From positions 558,001-622,000 of the forward strand of contig JAFFSR010000237.1 of assembly GCA_017163975.1 (NCBI GenBank): a stretch of 64,000 nucleotides of DNA, read 5' to 3'. The notes beneath the pieces are model-generated. The model had not been told where the DNA came from. It saw only the letters and a program-made list of their open reading frames with translations, and ran no database searches. This document shows positions 11,923 through 21,783 of this stretch, in pieces (the first letter of the stretch is position 1; each line of letters begins with the position of its first letter). Source of the DNA: Anastatus disparis (Eukaryota; Arthropoda; Insecta; Hymenoptera; Eupelmidae). A program made the position numbers and the translations under genes.

Positions 11923-12884
11923 CAGTACCGTCCATAAATTCGTGAACAAAATTTTGAAAAACATCGCTCCTTTAAAGAGCATTATCTCTGGTTCTAATGG
12001 TCGTAGAATAAAAATCAAAAAAGGAAATTAAAGTATACGAAAAATACTAACTTTTTATGGTGTTTAAAATTTTTCCAAACCATTTTTTCCATTTTTTATC
12101 CTTCTTTAAAAAAATGTCAATTTTTCACATTTTTAAACATTTCTTCAATCACTTATATCTTTTTTGGAAATGATTATTAATGAAAAATTCCAACGGGAAT
12201 CGAAAGAATTTTAAAAAATCTAAAATTTATCACTACTGGTTTTTTTTCCTACGAAGCTTATTTAGGTAGTTATAAGCAATTGAATGTTAAGAAGTACTAT
12301 AATAAAATTACGAATAATTTAACGAAAACATCAATGAAAATTTAATTATTTCAACATATTTGTATATAAACTTTTTAAAATTATTTATTGTCATAATTTT
12401 TTAGGAAAAAACTTTAATTTTTGACAAAATAACACTTAATATTTCAAGAAATATGAAAAAAAAAATATTCTGAATCATTATTTGCATATTATTATTCGTG
12501 TTTTTATTATACTACATCACAACATTCAATTGCTTATAACTACCTAAATAAGCTTCGTAGGAAAAAAACCATAGTGATAAATTTTAGATTTTTTAGAATT
12601 CTTTCGATTCCCGTTGGAATTTTTCATTAATAATCATCTTCAAAAAAGATATAAGTGATTGAAAAAATGTTTAAAAATGTGAAAAATTGACATTTTTTAA
12701 AAGTAGGATAAAAAATGGAAAAAATGGTTTGGAAAAGTTTTTAACACCATAAAAAGTTAGTATTTTTCGTATACTTTAATTTACTTTTTTGATTTTTATT
12801 CTACGACCATTAGAACCAGAGATAATGCTCTTTAAAGGAGCGATGTTTTTCAAAATTTTGTTCACGAATTTATGGACGGTACTG
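11923..12884. mobile_element. 962-bp foldback element with about 365-bp inverted arms, Tc1/mariner-like
   Basis: The left arm (11923-12289) and right arm (12520-12884) are near-perfect inverted copies around a 230-bp A+T-rich loop. The ends read CAGTACCGTCCATAAATTCG and its inverse, and both sides are flanked by TA. CAGT ends plus a TA duplication are the signature of Tc1/mariner elements. There is no transposase frame, so it is non-autonomous. The high arm identity, with only scattered substitutions and 1-2 bp indels, suggests fairly recent activity or gene conversion between arms. Confidence 0.9.
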
Positions 12885-12886
12885 TA

Positions 12887-14233
12887 TCTTTTAAGTATAA
12901 TTTAGCTTATTAAAGTTTGATTAACTTGTAAGTTTTTTTTAATTTTTCTGTTTTATTAATCGAAAATAAATATATATTCAACTTTCTATAAAAAGATAGG
13001 AAATTTAATGAAAAATACCACGCCAAGTGTACTTTGCACCTTTAGATCATTCAGTCTTCTATATAAAAAAAGCAATCCAAAAAGTAATCCGCGCAGTCGC
13101 ACCGGGCAAAGTCCATTCTATAATGACTCTATGTTATTGTACTCATCATATTACATTGTATATTCTATTAATTATGATGATTATGCAAGAATTTTTTACT
13201 AAAGATAAACTTTTTTACGAATATAAAAAATATTGACCGTCAACAAAACAGTAATCCATTTTGAGAGCTCTATGTTATCGACGAAGGTGATTTTTCCATT
13301 TTCAAATTTTATATTTTTACATTCATTAAATATTAACAAAAACACTTATTGAACTTCGGAATTTGTAAAACTACATAATATTAATTTTAACTTAATTAAT
13401 TCAAAGTTTATAAAAATATGAAATATTTTGATCAGCAATCAAATGAGTGTAAATCATTTTTTATTATATTTATCAGTTTAAACAAGAATACTGTCTGAAT
13501 AATAAATATTTAAAATAATACATAAATATAAATTTTTATTTTTTTTTGTTTTTTAAATTTGTAAATTTTTTCAGTCATAAAATTTTTTGGCGTAATTTCC
13601 GGCGTAATTTGCTACGTGGAGTTAAAGATTTGACGAACAGAATGGAGAAGGGATAGACTCTGTCAAGCACCTATACAGCTATTGTGCTCCGAAAACTTAC
13701 TACTTATCAGTGCTGACGACAGATACTTTTGACAAAGATAAAAAATGTGAAAATCAATTTTGAAATTTCGGTCAGAACTCGTTCTTTATCAACTAAAAAA
13801 AATGAATTTTTTATAATATTATGTGAAAAAATGCTAAAATTGAAAGATTTATTGTATAAAAAAAGTAAAATTTTACTAAATACGATATTAATTTTATAAC
13901 GTAAACGTTTGATATATTATTCTTATCAAAAAATTAAACTTTGTACTTAAGTTGTAGTGCATATGTATTAAAAATAATTAAGGCAATTAAGATAAAACAA
14001 CGAAGTACGGTTATGTTTACTTGAAAAAATTTACAAATGGACTAATGTGGAAGGAAAGGACACGTCAAATTAAATTACACATGTGTCAAACGTAAACAAA
14101 AATTTTAGTTTGTAGTGAATTTATTAATATTGAAAATAATAGTTAACTAAAAATTTATACTATTTTCGTTACAGAAACAATCGATAATCATTAAAATATT
14201 CAATATAAGTGGAGTTGGATTGTTTTAACAAAA
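12887..14233. other. Intergenic DNA and 5' flank of ALG11
   Basis: No recognisable gene. Two overlapping short open frames around 13008-13236 have no family resemblance. The last 200 bp should hold the ALG11 promoter and 5' UTR. A possible 3' splice site (TTCGTTACAG, ending at 14174) hints at a noncoding first exon, which is unproven. Confidence 0.45.
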
Positions 14234-15703
14234 ATGTCTATAATAAAAAATATAAGTTTTTTTCTATTCCAAACCTTTGCATTCTTTGCAACATGTTGGC
14301 TTTTTGTATTATGTTTATATCCATTGATAATATTAATGATCTTGAAAAAGTTACTTACAAAAGGCCACGACGTTGAGAAGAAAGATAATCAAGAAATCAC
14401 AGTTGGAATTTTCCATCCTTATTGTAATGCCGGAGCTGGAGGTGAAAGAGTACTTTGGACTGTTGTTAAAGCGCTTCAGACAAATTATAAAAATGTTCAT
14501 GTTTTCATTTACACTGGTGATCTTGATCATGATCGAGAAACCATTCTTGCCAATGTTGAAAAAGTATTTGACATGAAAATGCAAGGCAATATTAATATTG
14601 TTTATTTGCATAGAAGAAAATGGGTTGAAGCTAAAATGTATCCATTTTGTACTTTACTTGGTCAAAGTATTGGATCGATTTGGCTTGGTTGGGAAGCTTT
14701 AACACTTTTCAAGCCTGATATTTATATTGATACTATGGGTTATGCATTTACCTATCCTTTATTCAAATATTTTGGAAAGTGTAAAGTTGCATCATATACC
14801 CATTATCCAATAATTTCTACAGACATGTTAAATCGTGTATCTCAAAGATCAGCTTCTTATAACAATCGACATGTGATAGCTAGAAATCCAGTACTAACAG
14901 TTTTAAAGCTTGGTTATTATAAGGGTGTGGCATTTTTATATGGTTTAGCTGGAAAAACATCTGATATTATAATGGTTAATTCTTCTTGGACCAAGGAACA
15001 CATTAACTCCATTTGGAAGTGCCCAGAACGTACACATCTTTTGTACCCTCCATGTGATGTTGAAAAACTGACTCATCTGCCACTATTAGATGAATCAGAG
15101 AAAAACAATGAAATGCGCATAGTTTCTGTTAGTCAATTCAGACCAGAAAAAAATCATGCTCTCATGATAGAGGTGATGAATAAAGTAAAATCTTTAGTTG
15201 ATGAAGATATTTGGGAAAAAATACATTTAATTTTAATTGGTTCATGCAGAAATGAAGATGATGAAACGTATGTGAGGAAATTAAAAAGTTTAGCTAAAAG
15301 ATTAGCTGTGGAAGGTAATGTTGAGTTTAAAGTGAATATACCATATTCACAATTAATATTGGAAATGCAAAAAGGTACTATTGGTATTCATGCAATGTGG
15401 AATGAACATTTTGGTATAAGCGTTGTTGATGGTTTAGCTGCTGGACTCATTATGATTGCAAATGCTTCTGGTGGTCCCAAAGGTGATATTATTGATGTGA
15501 AAGATAAAACAAGGAATGGATACTTAGCTAAAGACGTTGACGAATATACTCAAACTATAATTTCTATAATAAATATGACACCAGAGGAAAGAAATGCAAT
15601 TCGCAATGCTGCTAGAAAATCTGTGACTAGATTTTCTACCAAATGTTTTGAACAAGAATTAGTGAGAATAGTAGAACCCTTTTTTAAATTAAAACAAAGA
15701 TAA
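14234..15703 (+). CDS. ALG11: GDP-Man:Man3GlcNAc2-PP-Dol alpha-1,2-mannosyltransferase (ALG11)
   Basis: ER enzyme that adds the fourth and fifth mannoses, both alpha-1,2, to the dolichol-linked oligosaccharide on the cytosolic face, an essential step of N-glycan precursor synthesis. It is a single uninterrupted frame of 489 aa, the normal family length. Residues about 8-35 form the N-terminal membrane anchor. The GT-B donor-side loop NAGAGGERVLW follows at about 65-76. A C-terminal GT4 domain contains WNEHFGISVVDGLAAG and SGGPKGDII. In the EX7E motif the first acid is Glu391 and the second is Asp399 instead of the usual Glu. The start is chosen because the anchor follows it directly. An AATAAA signal lies at 15712, right after the stop. 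The gene is convergent with Dredd. Confidence 0.95.
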   Translation: MSIIKNISFFLFQTFAFFATCWLFVLCLYPLIILMILKKLLTKGHDVEKKDNQEITVGIFHPYCNAGAGGERVLWTVVKALQTNYKNVHVFIYTGDLDHDRETILANVEKVFDMKMQGNINIVYLHRRKWVEAKMYPFCTLLGQSIGSIWLGWEALTLFKPDIYIDTMGYAFTYPLFKYFGKCKVASYTHYPIISTDMLNRVSQRSASYNNRHVIARNPVLTVLKLGYYKGVAFLYGLAGKTSDIIMVNSSWTKEHINSIWKCPERTHLLYPPCDVEKLTHLPLLDESEKNNEMRIVSVSQFRPEKNHALMIEVMNKVKSLVDEDIWEKIHLILIGSCRNEDDETYVRKLKSLAKRLAVEGNVEFKVNIPYSQLILEMQKGTIGIHAMWNEHFGISVVDGLAAGLIMIANASGGPKGDIIDVKDKTRNGYLAKDVDEYTQTIISIINMTPEERNAIRNAARKSVTRFSTKCFEQELVRIVEPFFKLKQR

Positions 15704-15711
15704 TGTATTTA

Positions 15712-15717
15712 AATAAA
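15712..15717 (+). terminator. Polyadenylation signal of ALG11
   Basis: AATAAA begins 9 bp after the ALG11 stop codon. It implies a very short 3' UTR if used. Confidence 0.55.
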
Positions 15718-15783
15718 AGCTTTTAAAAAAAATTTATAACTGAATAAATTTTCTATATTTTAAAAAATTGTCTTTTTTTTTAA

Positions 15784-15866
15784 TTTATTCAAAAATTTAT
15801 GGACCAGTTACATTAAAGAATAAAATATTTTTTTGTTTGCAATCAATCCATAAATTTTTGAATAAA
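15784..15866. repeat. 20-bp perfect inverted repeat downstream of ALG11
   Basis: TTTATTCAAAAATTTATGGA at 15784-15803 is exactly inverted at 15847-15866, with 43 bp between. The TCCATAAATTTTTGAA core resembles the ends of many Tc1-like elements and of the foldback element at 11923. It is probably a transposon relic; a role in 3' end formation is possible but unsupported. Confidence 0.6.
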
Positions 15867-16839
15867 TAATATAGCTGATTATATGTGGTGTAAAATTAAT
15901 TTTTGAGAAATCAAAAAGTCAGATTTTTATGAAAATGAAAAAATTTTATTTCATTTTTAAGTGGATATAATTTTATATAAATAGTTATGCAAAATTTATA
16001 AAATTTCATTACATAACTTTATTTGGATTTTATATCATTATATTTGATTTTTAATTTAATTAAAAATATTTTTTAACTTTGTTATTTTCAAGCACACAGA
16101 CATTGCAATAGTATTTGTTAATTATCCTTATATTAGCAGTTTATTGAATAAAAATATCGATTTTTTTATACTTATTATTGTAAAAGATCAAATTTAAATA
16201 TAAAAATATTTGAATAAATGTAATATATAATAAATATATTAAAAAAATACTTAAGGATCACAGGCCAAAGTATTTATATACATTAAAAGAATTTTAATTG
16301 TTTAAATAAGACTTAAATATATAATTAACAAATTGTACAACTGCTTTATCCAGAATATATAACATTAAAAAATAATTGAATGATTAACAAATGGCAAAAA
16401 TATATTAAAATATCTAAGATTTAGTGTACTTTTATAAGTAGTAAAAAATAATCCAATTTGATTTTAACTTATTTTTCAACAAATTATATTTCTACTTACG
16501 TACATCCTGGATATAACAGTTGAATGTATTTTGAAAAACCTTATATTAAGCATTTTGTACTTCTATTTTTGATACCATTTTCTGATAATTCTTATAAAGA
16601 ATGCAATAATTTTTTTATATTTACAAGATTAAACAAAACAATGTAATTATCTACCATAATTATCAATATTTCTCAATAGTTTCTCATATGATAGAGATTT
16701 TTAAAAATTTATATGATGTAACAATCTTTCATTTATGATTATTTTATAAAATTTCAAATTTTTAATCATTTGCATAGAAATAATGTTTCTAAATCAAAAA
16801 AATTAAATTTTTAAATATTTTGTTGAATGTGCTATTGAA
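15867..16839. other. Convergent intergenic spacer ALG11/Dredd
   Basis: A+T-rich noncoding sequence between two genes transcribed towards each other. It presumably holds the 3' UTR of Dredd. Nothing else was recognised. Confidence 0.5.
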
Positions 16840-18654
16840 CTATGAATTAATTAAGTCTTTTCTGAACTTAAGAAAATGATATCTATGGCTTATAGTATAA
16901 TGAGTTTCACAAAGTTGAATAATGAATTTATCGTCATATGGGCTTTTTCTTTGAGATAATCGATTCGAAACTTGTACCGTTAAATCTAAAACTTCAATTG
17001 GTGAAGATTCTTCAAGTACATTGCAGATGTCCTGAATAAACCACGAGCCTGAAAATTTCATTAAAATTTAATAATAAAAAAAATATCAAAGTTTGAAAAA
17101 AATAATTTACCTTTAGTTTTATGTCTCATAGCTGCAAAGCCACTTATAGTAGCTTGAAAAATACATAGATGCGAATAGTTAATGCAATCAAGTGATTTTT
17201 TTGGTCCATCAGTAACTAATTCTGAATCAACTAAACCTGCAAAAATATTTTATACATTTTTTATCATGTATGCATGTATGATTATTTCATCAATTACTGT
17301 AAAGTATATTAAATTATCACCAATAGGTTTGCCCTGACAGCATTGCAAAATTATAAATTTAAATACATTTTTTAAATTTTTGCAACAGACTTTTTCCTTT
17401 ATAGTTTTAATAGGAATAGATTCTCCATCTACAAATTTTACTTCTCCTGAAAAATTAAACATTATTTATATAAGATAATTTAGGTAATATAAAAATATTT
17501 TATATTTTCTAGTTACCTTCGCAACCATGGCTTAATATAATTAAAACAATACAACCATATTTGCTATATGGAGGTGTATTTAAGGCATCTAAAAGTATAA
17601 TCATTTCATCTTTTGTTAAATCTAAATAATCTTCTATTTCAAATTGAAGACCTTTAAATATCTTCGTTAACCTTTTTTGATCTTTTTCAGATCCAGATCT
17701 TTTTTCAAACTATATAAAAATCAGTTTATTAATATCATTAGTAATATTTTAAATATGAAAATTATGTACTTTTTTCAAAATACCATGTCCATTTCAAAGT
17801 TAATTTCATTTACAATGATACAGAGTCTTTTGTGTTCTTTAGCCCAAGCAATTTGGGAATGACCACAAGTTTCATTGGAAGCTCTGATGTCATTTGAACA
17901 GATTAAGGAATTACCATTTCTTAAAGTTTGAGATGAATCTTGTTGATTTTCATCCGACTTTTTCCAATAATCAAAATTAAATGACAAATCACAATCAATA
18001 AGTTTTAAATTAGTTATTAATCTATTCAAATTAGGTTTATCTAAAACCAAGATCACATAAATAAAAATGCAAAAAAGATATAGAAACATGGTGATTGATA
18101 AAAATTTTTATACTACCTTTAATATTAATGTAATCTTGTTGAATCCATTTTAGAATATACATTTCAAGAATTGGATTTTCATCATTTAAACCTTCATTTA
18201 CTTTAGAAATTAATTTTTTTACTTTTTCTCTGGTTAACTCTTTGCACAAAAAATATAAACTTTTAATCACTGTACTTAAATTTAAAGAATGATTATGATT
18301 TCCTGGTAAAAATCGGCCTTTCATAATTGAAATTTGATCATTATTGAAACCCAATTTTTTTATTATATTGATATTACCTATCACAAGAAGAATTTCTAAT
18401 ATCTTTTCTTTAAAATTATCTTCATCCGATAATTTAATAAATTTCATTCTAAAATCTTCTTCAATATCTTCAATTAGTTTACATATATCGGTTTTTTTAT
18501 CAGTCATTAAAAAAATGACAGAAATAATTTCGATTTCATCGAGATCATGTATTATTTCCATTAAAATGTCATTATTTATTCTGTCTTTCGAAAAATATGT
18601 TTGAGTTTTAAATTCTACAGCACCAGATGCAATCGCATCTGTTGTAAGGGCCAT
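16840..18654 (-). CDS. Dredd: Dredd / caspase-8-like initiator caspase, six exons
   Basis: Initiator cysteine protease of the IMD immune pathway, which in insects binds FADD and cleaves IMD and Relish. The exons, in transcript order, are 18654-18117, 18040-17784, 17709-17517, 17446-17321, 17236-17111 and 17048-16840. All introns are GT-AG, the phases close, and the total is 482 aa (fly Dredd is about 494). Residues about 20-180 form the death-effector-like prodomain. The caspase domain starts at CIIVNEINFE and includes RSGSEKD and the catalytic His326 in LSHGCEG. The catalytic cysteine is Cys366 in QCCQG, where most caspases have QACxG. The p10 part has MRH and GSWFIQDIC. A 3' splice site at 18682-18684 suggests a noncoding 5' exon. 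It is convergent with ALG11. Orthology to Dredd rests on the prodomain plus caspase architecture. Confidence 0.9.
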
Positions 18655-20442
18655 TTTAAAATTATAATTAATTTTCAGTGTCTGAAAAAAAAATATTCAT
18701 TTAGTGTACAATTATTATTATGTATATGAAATACAATTAGAATTTATCATCTAATAATTATTACAATTTTTTAAAATCATTTTAAAACTATTTTGTGATC
18801 TTTATTTTTTAAAAATGATTTTTTATTTACAATTAATATAATGAAAATTGTTAAAATATGTATTTAATAAGCATTTAATTTATTGTTATTATTCATTATC
18901 TAAATGATAAATATTGATTTCATTAATTATATATATAATATCTATTACTTACTGAAGTGTGTAAAATACATAACCTCATAAATTGTTTCTTCTTTTTTAT
19001 GATTCACTATCAAATTTTAGGTCATTAGCGATTTTCCATTCATAAAATAATAATCAATTTTCTTTGATTTTGATTCTGTTAAATACTAATACATCCAATG
19101 TAGTACTATTCGTAAAATGTAAACATTTTGAAACACAAAGCACAGTGTAACTATTCTTACATACAATATATACACAAAGCCATAAAAATTCCTTTTGGCT
19201 CTCTGACTTGAGATATTCTTTATTTCCTCTTTTTGCATCTGACGTAATGCAATATCGGCTCACGTGTCACAGCCGCTTAACTGAAAATAAAACATTGAAA
19301 AAATGCCTTTAATATTTTACAGATATAAAATATTTAATATTTGCATCGATTTTATTAAATTGCAATAAATAAAAGTGCATGCTAATTTTTGACTTGATTT
19401 TTTTAAAATTTATTTGTACAGTGTAATAAAGCTCGAAACCAAATACAAATATGAAATAATGCTTAATAATGTGAAAAATGAGATTTTATTATCTTAAAAA
19501 AGATATATTTCCATTATATAATTTCTGAAATATTACCTCATCAGTTTTTAAACTTTTTAATATAAAAATAAAATATTTTTAAAGTACTTTTTGAGTGCTT
19601 TTTTTCTATTTTTAGTAAAATTAAAGGTACTGAGGTAGTTAATTTATTTATTGTATTAAATTAATAAATTCAAAGTTTCTCGATCTTTTTACAATTAATT
19701 TAATTTTTATTTAAGTCGATTTTTTTGTTATTTTAACTAGGATTTTAAAGTACACTATATTGATTCATTTCAGATTAATATCAATAGCAAAAAATATTTC
19801 TATATATTGATTCGACTCTACTTTTCAGAAGAATTTGTAATCTAATCTGAACATTGAGTGTATATATTATAAAAAATATTCTCTCGCACTTCCGCTGATA
19901 AATTTATAAAATTTATACCAAAAATAACAATGCGATTTAATAATGAAAAATGTTTAAAAACACTTTCTAATTATTTTAAAATATTAATCATTTAAATAAA
20001 CTTTTGTAACTGAAAATTTTAATAATATTAATTATCATAATGACGCATGTTTTTTTATCAAATATACTTTTTTTACTATAAATATTGGAATAATGAAGCG
20101 TGAAAAATAAAGCGATTTCATACTGAAAAACTTTAGTTCAAATCGCATAGGTGTATAACTAGACTCATGACTTTTTCAGTAATCTAATCCTTCTCAAACT
20201 TTTTCATTTTGATTAAAACTGTATTTAGATGGAATATCCAAATGGACCTAATCTAATCTCAGTGAATCACAAAAAATTATAGTAATTAAACTTGTCTCCA
20301 ATTATAAATTTTTTTAATGCAAAATAAAAATCTAAATTGCTTATAATTATTAAGTTTTAAAGAAAATATATTATTGCTTTTATTATCATTAATATTGCCA
20401 TTTTATTAATAATATTATAATCAGTATTTTTTTTTATTCTTC
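18655..20442. other. Intergenic DNA between Dredd and the SINE at 20.4 kb
   Basis: It probably holds the 5' UTR and promoter of minus-strand Dredd. A 5' UTR acceptor sits at 18682-18684, and a consensus donor (TTCA|GTAAGTAAT on the minus strand) lies near 18957. A 69-codon minus-strand frame at 19054-19263 has no recognisable family and was not called. Confidence 0.45.
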
Positions 20443-20625
20443 TTAACGTCGCTATATTTATGCTATTTTGTAATGCTAATCAGCGTCGGAACTCGTAAGT
20501 GTGTTTGTAAATAAAGCACATGTAACGTACAGTGGTGTTTCTATTAATCGGCTGCCGAGAACGGGATTCGAACTCAAAGCCCCGAAATTATACGAATTTA
20601 ACGCTCTACCGACTGAGCCACTATT
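20443..20625 (-). mobile_element. tRNA-derived SINE, copy A
   Basis: Read on the minus strand it begins with a tRNA-like head (AGTGGCTCAGTCGGTAGAGC, the A box, then GAGTTCGAATCCCG, the B box). It continues with CGGCAGCCGATTAAT, a CACTGTACGTTACATGTGC block and a tail TAAATATAGCGACGTTAAG. The same order occurs in four other copies in the window. The head does not close into a good cloverleaf and the family has a shared non-tRNA body, so it is a SINE and not a tRNA gene. Confidence 0.88.
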
Positions 20626-20699
20626 ATTTAATTAATTAAATTCAAATTTATTATTTAAATTATATATTCAATAATAATAATCAATAAATTGTGCTATTC

Positions 20700-21130
20700 T
20701 TGCTTATATTTTCTTTAGAATGCATTGAAATTATCTTTTTCAACTTTCAAAACCAACCCTTAGCGCTCACTTTCAAATCAAAGCTTCGATATAGCAAGAA
20801 TCGAGAAAATATAAAAAAAAAAGCTAGATTATCGAAATTCGAGAGATCTTGGCGAGAGGTTAATTGTAAAGCGCACGAAGCCGCAAATAAGCAGGAAAAA
20901 GGTATACACCGACCAACCGAGCTAATCTACAATTTTCTAGCAAATTCTATATGTGGATTCTCAACCGAGGCGCCGGTTAAAAAATTGTCTTGTCACTTAT
21001 TAGTGTATAGTTTTACTTCGACTTTCGTTGAAGAATTATCAAGTTTGCTGGAAAAAGCGTATTTCATATTGAAGAAGTTTCTGGATATAATTTTTTTTTT
21101 CCAGTTTCTTTGAGAGAAGTAAAAATACAA
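20700..21130 (+). other. Probable 5' UTR exon/promoter region of Fkbp59
   Basis: A locally less A+T-rich stretch followed by a good donor (ACAA|GTATGT at 21131). The first coding exon of Fkbp59 begins directly after an acceptor (TTTTACTAG ending at 21782), so the 5' UTR must be spliced. A 140-codon open frame covers 20691-21113 but has no family resemblance and is more likely a chance frame in the UTR. The exon borders are inference. Confidence 0.35.
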
Positions 21131-21783
21131 GTATGTTTTTATTATCTCTTTTATCTATGGAGTGCACATGCTTTATAATCTGACTTGCAAAGCATTTAGT
21201 TTAGCAATTTCGCATCTTTTTTTTGTAGTTCAGTTTTATTTTTATCATCCCTTGTGTATACTCTATAAATCTTAACCTTAATTTCATTAAAAAAGTTACA
21301 TTTTCATTCATGTTTTGTTAAAATTAAAGTAATCCTTATGTTTGAGGCAACTTATCAAACTTTATTTTGATTTAAGTTGTTTAATTAAAATGATTATCAA
21401 TTTTTTTCATAAATTGAACTTTGTATTTTTTAATTAAAAAAATTTTTTTTTATTTTAAACAAAAATTTTAATTATTTCTTAATGAAAATTGTTATAAAAT
21501 CAAATGTTATTATATTTTATAACAATTCAGGGTCTGAACAAATTTTTTTCATTTAACAATATAAATTTCCAATTTATAAAATTATTAAAAGCTTTTTAAA
21601 AAATAAAAATTATATACCTATCTTAGAGTATAGGGATATTAATTTTGATTATGAAATTTAATATGTTATTATTTATAAGTAATAACAATAATTATTAAGG
21701 GAATAACAGTAATAAAAAATTAATGACAATGATGATATACTTGATACAAATAATAAATTTTTTTAATTATTGATTTTACTAGA

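Noticed and set aside
13008..13236. Two overlapping short plus-strand frames
   Set aside because: Different frames over the same bases, with no homology or signals.
20691..21113. 140-codon open frame upstream of Fkbp59
   Set aside because: No family resemblance. It coincides with the expected spliced 5' UTR of Fkbp59 and begins in A+T-rich flank.
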